Assembly (NCBI RefSeq): GCF_002109495.1
Contig: NZ_LVJN01000020.1
Location: 914,300-978,299, forward strand
Direction of reading: 5' to 3'
Length of the DNA stretch: 64,000 nt
From: Magnetofaba australis IT-1
GTDB lineage: Bacteria; Pseudomonadota; Magnetococcia; Magnetococcales; Magnetococcaceae
A model generated the notes under the pieces. That model worked only from the letters and a program-made list of their open reading frames with translations. It ran no database searches and was not told the DNA's origin. Numbering within the stretch: the first letter of the stretch is position 1; each line of letters opens with the position of its first letter. The translations under genes and the position numbers were made by a program. Shown one piece after another: positions 41,413-51,058 of the stretch.

Positions 41413-43527
41413 TTAGAAGTTCGAGTCGAAGCCGTCGCTCTCTTCGTCCGGGTAGTCGTCGCGGATGGCCAGCAGCTCTGGCAGAATCTCCACAAACAGC
41501 GCGGTCAAGCGGGGATCGAAGTGCGTGCCGGCGCACTGTTGCAGGTGGGCAATGGCCTCATCCACCGGCCACGCCTTTTTATACGGGCGCTCGGAGGTGA
41601 GGGCGTCGAACACGTCGGCCAAGGCGCAGATGCGGCCCATGAGGGGGATCTCTTCGCCTTTCAGGCCCACCGGATAGCCGGTGCCATCCCACTTTTCATG
41701 GTGGGTCAGGGCGATGATGTGCGAGGACTTGAGCGGCTCGTCGCTGTGGCCTTGCAGCATCTGTGCGCCGATGATCGCATGATTGCGCATCACCGCGAAC
41801 TCATCGTCGGTCAGGCGACCCGGTTTGAGCAGAATGCTGTCGGGAATGCCGATCTTACCTACGTCGTGCATGGGCGCGGCCAGCAGCAAGGTTTCGCACT
41901 CCTTCTCCGATAGCCCTGCAGCGTAGCCCAAACGGGCTGCGAACTTGGACATGCGGATAACGTGCATGCCGGTTTCGTTGTCGCGATACTCCGCCGCCAT
42001 GCCCAGACGACGGATGATGTCCAGGCGCGTATCCCACAAGGCGCGGGTGGCCGAAACCAACGACTCTTCGGCGCGCCGCCGCGCGATCAAGCCCGCCAGG
42101 GTGTTGGCGATGGCCGCCAACAGGTCCTCTTCATCATGGCCGCGCTGACGACCGATGGGCAGGCACAGAGTGAGCATGCCCAGCAGCTTCTCCTGGAACG
42201 CGATGGGCACGCAGTAGCGGCTGAAGTTCTCGGTTTGGGCGTAGCGAATGCTGTGCAAATCCACGCCGGGGGCGAGCTCTTGGTTCAGCAGGTCGCTGAC
42301 CTCTTCACGCAGGCACACTTCGGCGTTATCGGGGTCGCACACATCCGGCGCGCCCAATCCCGAGGTGTAGTGGGCGACTGAACTCAGCGCGCGTTTGTCC
42401 TCATTCACCAGGAAGATCACGCCGCTACAGGGCCCGCTGGCCAGCCACGGCAGGCTGAAGATCAGCGTAATGGCGCGCTCTAACTGATTGGCCAGAGAGA
42501 GCGACTCCAACGCGGTGCCCAGCAGGGCGCTGATCACCACGCGATTCTGATAGTCGCGTTCGCGCTCGCGTTCGGCGTGTTTGCGCTCGCTGATATCGCG
42601 GGCGATGGCGGTGAACTGCTGCGCGCCAGCCACCAGGCAGGCGGAGAGGGAGAGCTCTAGCGGCAGGCGCGCGCCATCTTTGCGGATGGCGGAGAGCTCC
42701 AGAGTGGCGCCCTCCCAATGCTCCGGATCCTGCGGATCGATGGGGCTATGCGCCAGTCCGTCGCAAGCGGCGTCAAATACGGGGTCGAAAATGATTTCGC
42801 GCAGGTCGCGCCCCAGCGCCTCCTCCAGGGAGTAGCCAAAAATCCGTTCGGCGGCGGGATTCCAGAAGGTGATCAGACGCTCCGGGTCGATGGTGATGAT
42901 GGCGTCGTTGGCGGTGCGGGTGACTGCGCGGTAGCGGGTTTCGCTGGCGCCCAGAGCGGCGGTGCGCTTGCTCACTTCCTGCTCCAGCGCCTCTTTGGAG
43001 AAGGAGAGCTGTTCGATGGCGCGCAGATCGTCGTAGGCGCGCAGACCGGTGATGATGGCGCTCACCAGCTTGGTGGCGGTTAAGTCGGTTTTTTCACGAT
43101 AGTCGTTGATGTCATATTCGGCGATCATGCGCGCCTCAGGCGCGCGGCCCGGCTGGCCGGTGCGCAGGGCGATGCGCACAAAGCGATTGCCCAGCTCCTG
43201 GCGCACATGCTTGACCACCAGTAGACCGGCGTCATCGGTCTCCATCACCACATCCAGCAGAATCATCGCCACATCCGAGCCGCGTTCGCTCATATGGGCG
43301 ATGGCGTCTTGGCCGGAGTAGAGGTGGATCATCTCAATGGGACGGTCGCGGAAGGTGACGTTCTTGAGAATGGCGTCGGTGATGTGATGCACATCGGTGT
43401 CATCATCCACCACCAGCACCAGCCAGGGGTCGGCAGGCTCCTGCGGCTCGGCGGCGGGGAGCTCCTCTGCGGCAAACAGGAGTTCGTCGTCATCCTGTGG
43501 CCGTGGCTTGCCAGAGGCGTCGCTCAC
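41413..43527 (-). CDS. Response regulator REC-PAS-GAF-HD-GYP (c-di-GMP phosphodiesterase)
   Basis: A 704-residue cytoplasmic output protein. Receiver (LVLVVDDDTDVHH, ILLDVVMETDDAG) with the linker YDINDYREKTDLTATKLVS seen in REC/DUF3369-type regulators, PAS (about 195-320, NDAIITIDPERLITFWNPA), GAF (about 335-500), then HD-GYP: MHDVGKIGIPDSIL, THHEKWDGTGYPVGLKGEEI and ADVFDALTSERPYK. HD and GYP residues are intact, so it should hydrolyse c-di-GMP. It overlaps the upstream sensor kinase gene by 4 bases and is its evident partner. Confidence 0.93.
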   Translation of the reverse strand: MSDASGKPRPQDDDELLFAAEELPAAEPQEPADPWLVLVVDDDTDVHHITDAILKNVTFRDRPIEMIHLYSGQDAIAHMSERGSDVAMILLDVVMETDDAGLLVVKHVRQELGNRFVRIALRTGQPGRAPEARMIAEYDINDYREKTDLTATKLVSAIITGLRAYDDLRAIEQLSFSKEALEQEVSKRTAALGASETRYRAVTRTANDAIITIDPERLITFWNPAAERIFGYSLEEALGRDLREIIFDPVFDAACDGLAHSPIDPQDPEHWEGATLELSAIRKDGARLPLELSLSACLVAGAQQFTAIARDISERKHAERERERDYQNRVVISALLGTALESLSLANQLERAITLIFSLPWLASGPCSGVIFLVNEDKRALSSVAHYTSGLGAPDVCDPDNAEVCLREEVSDLLNQELAPGVDLHSIRYAQTENFSRYCVPIAFQEKLLGMLTLCLPIGRQRGHDEEDLLAAIANTLAGLIARRRAEESLVSATRALWDTRLDIIRRLGMAAEYRDNETGMHVIRMSKFAARLGYAAGLSEKECETLLLAAPMHDVGKIGIPDSILLKPGRLTDDEFAVMRNHAIIGAQMLQGHSDEPLKSSHIIALTHHEKWDGTGYPVGLKGEEIPLMGRICALADVFDALTSERPYKKAWPVDEAIAHLQQCAGTHFDPRLTALFVEILPELLAIRDDYPDEESDGFDSNF

Positions 43528-45581
43528 GTCTGCACGGTCTCTTTGGGCGTCAGCGTGATGAGGAATTGCGCCCCTTGATCCGGCGCGCTGTGGCAGTGAA
43601 TCGAGCCGCCCAACAGGTGTGTGACGATGTTGTAGACCGCCATCATGCCCAGGCCGGTGCCGCCCAGGTGGCGCTTGGTGGTGTAGAAGGGCTCAAAAAT
43701 CTGACGCACCTGCTCCTCGGACATGCCGCGGCCATTATCCTGGAACAGCAGCGTCAACGGCGCTTCGGGATTGTCGCGGTGGGCGCGCAGCAGGATTTCA
43801 CCGCTTTCGCGCCCTTCGAACCCATGCTCCATGGCGTTGATGTGCAGGTTGGTCAACACATGGGTCAGACTGTTGGGGAAGCTGGTGATGAGCAGATCTT
43901 CAGGGCACTCAACGGTGATGACCACGCCCGTTTTTTTGCATTGGCGGCGCGCGGTGTCGGCGAATTCGGCGAGGAAGTCGTGCAGATTGATCTCTTTGGC
44001 CTCGGTTTCACCGGTGTCGGTGGAGACCAGTTTGAAGTTGCGCACCAGTTGCGAAGAGCGTCGCAGCGATCTGTCCAGCGAGTGCAGCATCATATCCGCG
44101 TCTTCAAAATAGCGCGTGAGATGGCTCTTCTTCAGGTTGCCTTGCGCCATGGCGTCGCGGGCTTCGGTATTGAGATTTTGCAAATGCGACAGCGCCGTCA
44201 CGCCCACGCCCAGCGGCGTGTTGATCTCGTGGGCCACGCCCGCCACCAGGTTGCCCAGGGAGGCGATGCGTTCGGCGTCCACCAGTTGCGCCTGGGTGCG
44301 CTGCAGGCGCTCCAGCGAGTCGCTGAGTTGGCGCGTGCGGCTGGCCACGCGCTCTTCCAACTCCTCGTTGCTACGCAGCAGGGAGCGTTCGGCCTCGCGC
44401 ACTCGAGTGGATTCGCGCAGCGCCACGATGCCAAAGGCCAGGTCACCGGCCAGATCCTCCAGCAACTGCCGCTCCTCCACCCCAAACGGCGCGGGGTGGG
44501 CGGAGTTGATCATCAGCACGCCGAAGGTGTGTCCGGCCTCTTTAAGCGGCAGGCCCAGAACGGCGTGATAACCGCGCTTGAGCGCCTCGGCGCGCCAGGG
44601 GGCGAAGTCGGGGTCCTTCTGCGTATCCAGCACCGCCACGGTGCGGCCTTCGCGATAGGCGGTGCCGCCGGGTCCATTGCCCAGGGCGTTGTCGCCCCAA
44701 CCTACGGTGACTTCGCGCAGGTAGCCCATCTCGTGGCCCCATTTGGCTTTGGGGAGGATGCGGCGCTCGCCGTCACTCTCGTCGCCGTAGCCGACCCACG
44801 CCATGCGGTAGTTGGCCACATCGACGATGATGCGGCACACCTCGGTGAGCAGCTCCTCTTCGTTGGTGGCGCGGATCATCGCTTCGCCGCAGCGCGACAG
44901 CGCTTTCCAGTTGCGGTCGGCGCGTTGGCGCTCCTGCTCGGCGCGGGCGCGCTGGGCGATCTCTTCAGAGAGGGAGTGGTTGGTTTCGTTGAGGTGTCGG
45001 CTCTGTTCCGCCAGGGAGAGTACGTGACGGCGGCGTTGCAACAGCAGGTGCAGCAGGGTGGTGGAGCCGAACAGAATGACGCCAAAGGCGGCGATCAGTT
45101 GCCAGCGCAGGGCGTTGGCCTGCTCATCGATGCGGGAGATATCCAGGCGCAGGGTAATGGAGGCGGCGCCGCGGAAGGAGTAGTGCGCCTCCTGACGCAC
45201 CGTCAGCAGCGGATGCGCGCCCACGTCGCGGTGATGGCTGGCCAAGCGCGCGCCATTGGAGGCGGTGACGGTGAGTTCGGCGATATCGGGGCGTTGCACC
45301 GCCCACGCTTGAATCAACGGCGGCAGGCTGGCGTAATCGCCCCGGTTCAATGACTGCTCAATGATAAACCGGGCCAGTTGCGCCTCGGAGGCGGCGGCGG
45401 TGCGCCGTTCGGTCATCCATTGGGACTGTTGTTGGGAGAAGAATCCCACCAAAAAGGCGCAGAACAGGGTCATGAGCAGGATATGCGCCGCCCATGCGAT
45501 CAACTCTTGTTGATCGCGCACCAGCAGACCCCAGCCCTTGGGCTTGATCTGCGGCAGGGTTGCTTCGGTCGGCGGCGTCAT
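43524..45581 (-). CDS. Membrane sensor histidine kinase with GAF domain
   Basis: About 685 residues. Membrane helices at about 30-50 and 150-170 bracket a small periplasmic domain of about 100 residues. Then a coiled coil, a GAF domain (KALSRCGEAMIRATNEEELL to VLMINSAHPAPF), a second coiled coil, HisKA-like GNLVAGVAHEINTPLGV with the phospho-accepting His, and an ATPase domain (NLHINAMEHGF, QDNGRGMS, GGTGLGMMAVYNIVTHLLGG). Translationally coupled to the HD-GYP regulator. ATG 45581 has AGGAG 12 bases upstream; ATG 45620 and GTG 45626 are possible alternatives. Confidence 0.9.
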   Translation of the reverse strand: MTPPTEATLPQIKPKGWGLLVRDQQELIAWAAHILLMTLFCAFLVGFFSQQQSQWMTERRTAAASEAQLARFIIEQSLNRGDYASLPPLIQAWAVQRPDIAELTVTASNGARLASHHRDVGAHPLLTVRQEAHYSFRGAASITLRLDISRIDEQANALRWQLIAAFGVILFGSTTLLHLLLQRRRHVLSLAEQSRHLNETNHSLSEEIAQRARAEQERQRADRNWKALSRCGEAMIRATNEEELLTEVCRIIVDVANYRMAWVGYGDESDGERRILPKAKWGHEMGYLREVTVGWGDNALGNGPGGTAYREGRTVAVLDTQKDPDFAPWRAEALKRGYHAVLGLPLKEAGHTFGVLMINSAHPAPFGVEERQLLEDLAGDLAFGIVALRESTRVREAERSLLRSNEELEERVASRTRQLSDSLERLQRTQAQLVDAERIASLGNLVAGVAHEINTPLGVGVTALSHLQNLNTEARDAMAQGNLKKSHLTRYFEDADMMLHSLDRSLRRSSQLVRNFKLVSTDTGETEAKEINLHDFLAEFADTARRQCKKTGVVITVECPEDLLITSFPNSLTHVLTNLHINAMEHGFEGRESGEILLRAHRDNPEAPLTLLFQDNGRGMSEEQVRQIFEPFYTTKRHLGGTGLGMMAVYNIVTHLLGGSIHCHSAPDQGAQFLITLTPKETVQT

Positions 45582-45806
45582 GTTGCTGTGCGACTCCTGA
45601 CGTTTGGGGCGAAAAAGCATGCCCACCCTATGCCTGCGGTTAAAGATTGGTATAAACAGCGCCTATCATTCCCATCATACGGGGCGTAGCAGTACGGCGC
45701 AATATCAATTACTGCTTGGCGAGCTCTCTGTTTTGATGGAGAAGAGTCTTTTGCATCAATTCTTTATTGGGCGATTGACCTCTGGGGCGGCGCACAGATC
45801 GGGTAT

Positions 45807-47624
45807 TTACCCGAGTGATCGCGCGGTCTCTTCCGCTTCGGGGATCAGTTTGCCGAGGCTGGCCTGTACGCCATCGATCCAGAATTGCGGCCGCTCCGGG
45901 TCCACGGCAAACGGTTGCAGCAGCGTCACCAGGTCCTTGGATCCGCCTGCGCGCAGAAGATCCAACAACAGCGGTTCGAATGCTTCGCCATACTCATCGC
46001 GCCTCGCATGCAGGCTCTGGGTCAATAGCTCCCCCAGGGCGTAGGCGTAGACGTAGAACGGATTGTGGAAGTGGCTGACGTAGCTCCACAGGCAGTCGAT
46101 GTCGGCGTAGGTGAAGGTCTCGCCCTCGGGGCCATAGAGTTCAATCACCGACTCGCGCCACCAGCCGTTGAGGGTGGCGGCGTCGAGTCGCTTGCCTGCA
46201 TTGTGCACGCGCTGTTCGAACAGCGAGAAGCCGATCTGCCGCAGCACCGTATTGAGCATATCCTCGATCTTGCCGCACAGCAGCGCCATGCGCTGCTGCG
46301 GAGAGCCATTGGCCTCCGGTTGGCTGCGGAGATGGTTAAAGGCGGTCATCTCGGCGAAGATGGAGGCGGTTTCGGCCAGCGCCATGGGCGGCGAGGCCTG
46401 TAGCGCGCCCTGGGCTTCGCCCGCCAACAGGCCGTGCACGCCGTGGCCCAGTTCGTGGGCCAGGGTCATCACGTCCCGCGCCGAGCCCAGATAGTTGAGG
46501 TGGGTGAAGGCCATGGGCTGACCGTCGCCCACCACGCAGGAGTAGTTGAATGCGCCGCTGCGCTTGCCGCTGCGGGCGGGGGCGTCGATGCGTCCGGCGG
46601 CGGCGTGGTTCTGCACCAGGTCGGCCAATTTGGGGCTGAAGCCGGCGAACGCCTCGGTGACCCAGCGCAGCGCGGTGGCGTAGGGAATTTGCGCCGAGTC
46701 ATCAAACGGTAACGGCGCGTTGCGATCGCTCCAGCGCAGGGTCTCGCGCCCCATCAGATGCGCCTTGAGGCGGTAGTAGCGCTGGGCCAGGGGGCCGACA
46801 TGGTCGATCACCACCCGATGCAGGGTCTCCACCACGCCATCGGAGACCATATTGTTGATGTTGCGGAACGCCATGGGGTGGGCGTAACCGCGCTCCTTAT
46901 CCTCGATGCGCTTGGCCCCCACCACCATGTTCAGGCACTGGGCGGAGAATTTGACGAACGGCCCGCCCAAGCCGTCATTGACCACCCTCTGGCAGGCGGC
47001 GCGGCGCTCGCCGTCGCCATCCACCGAGAGGATGTGCAGCATCTCGGTGAGGGTGCGCTGTTGACCTTCGAAGTCGAAGCGTAGATCGGCTTCGGCCTCA
47101 TCATAGAATTGCGACCAGCTGTCCGCGCCATAGGCGCGACGCTTGGCCAGCGCGCCCTCCACCTCGGCGGTGAGCATGTAGGGGCGGCTGCGGCGCACCT
47201 TGTCCAGATAAGCGCGCACCCGCGTGCAGCGGGCGTCAGTTTCCAGTAGGCGCGCATAGTCGGCGTCGTCCATGTGCGCGATCTCATCTTCAAAGAACAC
47301 CCCGTGGGCCCCTTGGGCGGCGTCGATGGCCAATTGCGCCTCGCGCAGACGGGAGATCACCGCTTGATCGTTCAAGTCCGCGTAGTGGCGCAGATAGAGG
47401 TAGAGGAACAGGCCGTTGGTCAGTCGCTCCAAGGCTTCGAACGCCACCAGCGCCTCGCCCAGGTTTTTACTTAGCCGACCTTTGTAGCGGCTTTCAAACG
47501 CGCCATAGCGCTCTGCCAACGTGGCGATATCCTCAATCAGTTGCGGGTCGTCGATGTCGGCGTAGAGGGCGCTGAGATCCCAGCGGGCGTTTTCCAATTG
47601 TGCATCCGGCGGCGTTGTGGTCAT
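45807..47624 (-). CDS. pepF: Oligoendopeptidase F (M3 family metallopeptidase)
   Basis: A 605-residue zinc peptidase that degrades oligopeptides in the cytoplasm. The active site LAHELGHGVHGLLA (HExxH, about residue 380) and the downstream AETASIFAEMTAF Glu ligand are present, as is the N-terminal WDLSALYADIDDP of the PepF/M3 family. The C-terminal HFHNPFYVYAYALGELL holds the conserved His/Tyr substrate residues. No signal peptide. AGGA lies 8-9 bases before the ATG. Full length. Confidence 0.93.
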   Translation of the reverse strand: MTTTPPDAQLENARWDLSALYADIDDPQLIEDIATLAERYGAFESRYKGRLSKNLGEALVAFEALERLTNGLFLYLYLRHYADLNDQAVISRLREAQLAIDAAQGAHGVFFEDEIAHMDDADYARLLETDARCTRVRAYLDKVRRSRPYMLTAEVEGALAKRRAYGADSWSQFYDEAEADLRFDFEGQQRTLTEMLHILSVDGDGERRAACQRVVNDGLGGPFVKFSAQCLNMVVGAKRIEDKERGYAHPMAFRNINNMVSDGVVETLHRVVIDHVGPLAQRYYRLKAHLMGRETLRWSDRNAPLPFDDSAQIPYATALRWVTEAFAGFSPKLADLVQNHAAAGRIDAPARSGKRSGAFNYSCVVGDGQPMAFTHLNYLGSARDVMTLAHELGHGVHGLLAGEAQGALQASPPMALAETASIFAEMTAFNHLRSQPEANGSPQQRMALLCGKIEDMLNTVLRQIGFSLFEQRVHNAGKRLDAATLNGWWRESVIELYGPEGETFTYADIDCLWSYVSHFHNPFYVYAYALGELLTQSLHARRDEYGEAFEPLLLDLLRAGGSKDLVTLLQPFAVDPERPQFWIDGVQASLGKLIPEAEETARSLG

Positions 47625-47868
47625 TGTGCTGATCCTGCTGGCGTGAAATAAATGTGTCCGTCCGTTGAAAAAGTATAGGCGATTGCGCGTCGCAAACCAG
47701 GGCTGGGCGCAGATTTTGCGTCAACCTCCCATGCAACTCTTTGATTGCGCGCCGCGCGGAAAAATGCGTGACAAAATGAAGAAAAAAAGTCATGATGCTG
47801 TCACAAAAACATCCAGCGCGGCGTCACAGCCCGCTGATGCCTCAAAACAGCCAAAGAGAGGATCGTCC

Positions 47869-48246
47869 ATGAATCCGGCTCAAGAAACCCATTTCGAGCA
47901 CCTGGTCCGTGCTTACGGTTACTCTGTTGATGGTCTGCGCGCCGCCTGGAGCGGTGAGATTGCGTTTCGTATCGAAGCGGCGGTGTGCGCGGTGGCGCTG
48001 CCGTTGGCCATGCTGCTGGGGCAGACCGGACTGGAGCGCATTCTGCTGATCGGCGCGGTGGTGCTGGTGCTGGTGGTGGAGCTGCTCAACTCCGCGGTGG
48101 AGGCGGTGGTGGATCTGGTCAGTCCCGACTGGCATCCGTTGGCCAAGCGCGCCAAGGACCTGGGCTCGGCGGCGGTGTTCGTGGCGGCCGGGCTGGCGGG
48201 AACCGTGTGGGCCATCATCGCCTATGAACGTTTTCTGGCCGGTTGA
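47869..48246 (+). CDS. dgkA: Diacylglycerol kinase
   Basis: A 125-residue integral membrane enzyme that phosphorylates diacylglycerol released during envelope glycan synthesis. It has three membrane helices, AWSGEIAFRIEAAVCA, and the family signature VVELLNSAVEAVVDL with KRAKDLGSAAVF, which include the catalytic Glu and metal-binding Glu. The ATG 47869 has GAGAGGA 7 bases upstream; the longer open frame upstream is not conserved. Followed by a terminator. Confidence 0.92.
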   Translation: MNPAQETHFEHLVRAYGYSVDGLRAAWSGEIAFRIEAAVCAVALPLAMLLGQTGLERILLIGAVVLVLVVELLNSAVEAVVDLVSPDWHPLAKRAKDLGSAAVFVAAGLAGTVWAIIAYERFLAG

Positions 48247-48294
48247 CCAGCGCTGGGCGCAAGCTCGGTAAATCAGCCAAAACTTCCTTGAAGC

Positions 48295-48328
48295 AAGCGT
48301 CTGGGTTCGATCCAGACGCTTTTTTTTT
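48295..48328 (+). terminator. Intrinsic terminator after dgkA
   Basis: AAGCGTCTGG at 48295-48304, loop, CCAGACGCTT ending 48321, then T9. A perfect 10-base stem with a long U tract, 49 bases after the dgkA stop. Confidence 0.95.
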
Positions 48329-48543
48329 GCCAATGATGCGAAAGAGACTTCATTTTTCTGACGAAGTAGCGTATTTTTACGCCCTGATAATAAAGAAGGA
48401 CTCCGTATTGTTCGCAAGGGGTGGGCGTTACACCACTCAAGCGCGGACAAAAAAGGTCAAACGGAGCCAAAAAGGGCCCGCGTCATGGGCCCTCAGATTG
48501 AATAATAAGCATGGCGACAGCCATCCGATCGGGAGTGAAAACC

Positions 48544-49041
48544 ATGTCGAGTGATTTGATGAAGGCGACCGCCGGCATCGTGGAGTCGTACGTCCGCAAC
48601 AACCCGCTGGGCGCCGACGATGTGCCGCAACTCATCCAGGAGGTCTACGCCTCGCTGTCGCAACTGGATCCGCGTCTGCTGGAGTCGGCCGACGAGGACA
48701 CCAGCGAGCTGGACGCCTGGGCCCAGGATCTGGCCCAAGGTCGGCGTCCGTCCCCCATCAGCCTGAAGCGTCCCGCCCCCGCCGTGGCGGTGGAGGAGTC
48801 CCTCTCCAAGGACAGCATCACCTGCCTGATCTGCGGCAAGGTGTGCAAGGCGCTCAAAGGGCATCTGACCCGCACCCACAAAATCAGCGTCTCCGACTAT
48901 CGCGCCATGTTCGATCTGCCGCGCGACTACCCCATGGTGGCGCCCAACTATTCGGCCAAGCGCCGCCAACTGGCCCAAGACACCGGCTTAGGCGAGAAGC
49001 TGCGCGCCAGCCGCGAGCGTCTCGACGAACTGTCCGAGTAA
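48544..49041 (+). CDS. MucR/Ros-family zinc-finger transcriptional regulator
   Basis: A 165-residue regulator. The N-terminal half is a helical oligomerisation region (MKATAGIVESYVRNN and YASLSQL); the C-terminal half is the Ros/MucR zinc finger CLICGKVCKALKGHLTRTH followed by ISVSDYRAMFDLPRDYPMVA and PNYSAKRRQLA. In alphaproteobacteria these proteins control exopolysaccharide, motility and cell-cycle genes by bridging AT-rich DNA. The ATG 48544 has GGGAGTG upstream. It is likely relevant to the many polysaccharide and signalling genes in the window, but no target is proven. Confidence 0.92.
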   Translation: MSSDLMKATAGIVESYVRNNPLGADDVPQLIQEVYASLSQLDPRLLESADEDTSELDAWAQDLAQGRRPSPISLKRPAPAVAVEESLSKDSITCLICGKVCKALKGHLTRTHKISVSDYRAMFDLPRDYPMVAPNYSAKRRQLAQDTGLGEKLRASRERLDELSE

Positions 49042-49115
49042 TCGCTTCGCCGCCACGGACGCCATTGTGCGTCCGTGGCGGCGAGACGGAATCCCCGCCA
49101 ACGCGAGCAATTGCC

Positions 49116-50105
49116 ATGGCCAACTCCCTGGTCCACCCTGGCGTGGTCCGCTTCGCAGGAGATGGCGTCGCCGCGCCCCTGGCCAGCGACCGAACCCTGC
49201 TGGAGCTGTCGCTGGCGGCGGGCGTGCCCCATGCCCACATCTGTGGCGGCAATGGGCGCTGCTCCACCTGCCGCGTCACCGTGCTGGACAATGCGCACAA
49301 TTTAACCCCGCCCACTGACGCCGAACGCGCGCTGGCCGCCGCCCAAGGGCTGGGGCCGGAGGTGCGGTTGGCGTGTCAATGTCGCCCTTTGGGCGATGTG
49401 CGCGTACGGCGCGGCGTGCGCGACGAAGAGGATCACCTGCTGCTGACCCAGAGCGACGGCGCCGCCCCCCGCGAGCGGCGTCTCGCAGTGCTGTTCTCCG
49501 ACATCCGCGACTTTACCGCCTTTTCCGAATCCCACCTGCCGTATGACACCGTGCACATTCTCAATCGCTACCATCACCTCATGGGCGAAGCGGTGCTGGC
49601 CAATGGCGGCTACATCGACAAAATCATGGGCGACGGCATTATGGCGCTGTTTGGGCTGAATGCGCAGATTCCTTGCGGCGCCGATGATGCGGCCAGCCGC
49701 GCCGCCGCGCATCAAGCGTGTGTGGACGCTGTACAGTGTGGCCTGACCATGCAGGCGGTGCTGGACGGTTTTAACGACTATCTGTTCGAATCGTTTAATC
49801 TGCGTTTTCGCATCGGCGTGGGGGTTCACTTTGGCAATGTGGTGTTGGGCAATATGGGGCACCCGCAACATAAGCGTTTTACCGCCATTGGTGATACGGT
49901 GAATCTGGCCGCGCGCGCCGAATCCATGACCAAAGAGTTGGGTCATCCGCTGCTGGCGACGCAAAGCGTCATCGACGCCCTGGGCGCGCGCGCATTGGTG
50001 GAGGGCAGCAGTCGGGTGAAAATCAAAGGCAAACGCTTGCCGCAGGAGCTGTATAAAGTGACCGGTCTGACGCGCGAACGCGCAAACAACGGAGTCATGC
50101 CATGA
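49116..50105 (+). CDS. Class III adenylate cyclase with N-terminal [2Fe-2S] ferredoxin domain
   Basis: A 329-residue soluble protein. Residues 1-100 form a plant-type ferredoxin: C43-x5-C49-x2-C52 (HICGGNGRCSTC) and C87 in RLACQC. The cyclase domain (about 115-310) has both metal aspartates (VLFSDIRDFTAFSE and MGDGIMALFG), the adenine-selecting Lys in YIDKIMGDG and Asp in FTAIGDTVNLAAR. So cAMP synthesis is expected, perhaps gated by the redox state of the cluster. It starts 74 bases after mucR and overlaps the following ABC gene by 4 bases. Confidence 0.9.
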   Translation: MANSLVHPGVVRFAGDGVAAPLASDRTLLELSLAAGVPHAHICGGNGRCSTCRVTVLDNAHNLTPPTDAERALAAAQGLGPEVRLACQCRPLGDVRVRRGVRDEEDHLLLTQSDGAAPRERRLAVLFSDIRDFTAFSESHLPYDTVHILNRYHHLMGEAVLANGGYIDKIMGDGIMALFGLNAQIPCGADDAASRAAAHQACVDAVQCGLTMQAVLDGFNDYLFESFNLRFRIGVGVHFGNVVLGNMGHPQHKRFTAIGDTVNLAARAESMTKELGHPLLATQSVIDALGARALVEGSSRVKIKGKRLPQELYKVTGLTRERANNGVMP

Positions 50106-51058
50106 GCGGCGCGGCGCTGGCCATCGACGGGCTGCGGAAGACCTACGCCAACGGCGTGACCGCGCTGTGCGGGGTGGATCTGAATATCGCGGCGGGCGAG
50201 GTGTTCGCCATTCTCGGCCCCAATGGCGCGGGCAAGAGCACCTTGATCAACATCGTCGCTCAAGTCACCGCCAAGAGCGCCGGACGGGTGGCGGTGATGG
50301 GGGTGGATATCGAGGCCCAGCCGCAGTTGGCCAAACGACTGGTGGGGGTGACGCCGCAGGAGATCGCGTTGGATCCGTTTTTCACTGTGCGCGAACTGTT
50401 GATCAATCATGCGGGCTATTACGGCGTGCGCAAACCCGGGCCGTGGGTGGATGAGCTGCTGCAGCGGTTGGATCTGGCCAAGCACGCCCATAAGCGCACC
50501 CGCGAACTCTCCGGCGGTATGAAGCGGCGTTTGACCGTGGCCAAATCGCTGGTGCATCAGCCGCCGTTGGTGATTCTGGATGAACCCACCGCCGGGGTGG
50601 ATGTCGCGCTGCGGCATGGCCTGTGGAGCTTTATCCGTGAGCTGCACGCCCAAGGCTCCACAGTGATCCTCACCACCCACTATCTGGAGGAGGCGCAGGA
50701 GCTGGCTGGACGGGTGGCGATTATCAACCAAGGCGCGCTGGCGGCGTGTGATCGTACCGAAAATCTGCTGGCGGATTTCGCCGCGCGACGCGTTGAAATC
50801 CAGTGGAAGGGTGAAAACGGCGCCGCGCCGGACGTCATCCCCGTCGGTTTGCAATGGGACGCCGGGGCGTGTCGGCTGCATGGCGAGCTGGCCACCGATG
50901 CGGTGAGCGAATTGATGCGCTGGGCGGGGGAGCGGGCGTGCCAGATCGCCGATCTGCGGCTGGAGCCGCCGCGTCTGGAGGATGTCTATCTGCACCTGAC
51001 CAGCGGGGCCGCCGCCACAGCAGGCAAGCAGCAGCAGGAGGCGCGCCATGCGGGATGA
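50102..51058 (+). CDS. ABC-2 type transporter ATP-binding protein
   Basis: A 318-residue ATPase of the DrrA/CcmA class. Walker A LGPNGAGKSTLI (about residue 38), Q-loop VTPQEIALDP, ABC signature ELSGGMKRRLTVAK, Walker B PPLVILDEPTAGVDV and H-loop TTHYLEEAQ are intact. The C-terminal 90 residues are a regulatory extension. Pairs with the overlapping permease gene as one exporter, substrate unknown. Start overlaps the cyclase stop (ATGA), so the transporter and the cyclase are coexpressed. Confidence 0.93.
   Translation: MSGAALAIDGLRKTYANGVTALCGVDLNIAAGEVFAILGPNGAGKSTLINIVAQVTAKSAGRVAVMGVDIEAQPQLAKRLVGVTPQEIALDPFFTVRELLINHAGYYGVRKPGPWVDELLQRLDLAKHAHKRTRELSGGMKRRLTVAKSLVHQPPLVILDEPTAGVDVALRHGLWSFIRELHAQGSTVILTTHYLEEAQELAGRVAIINQGALAACDRTENLLADFAARRVEIQWKGENGAAPDVIPVGLQWDAGACRLHGELATDAVSELMRWAGERACQIADLRLEPPRLEDVYLHLTSGAAATAGKQQQEARHAG

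Noticed and set aside
43497-45353. 618-codon plus-strand frame
   Set aside because: Antisense of the sensor kinase gene; the kinase motifs on the minus strand are unambiguous.
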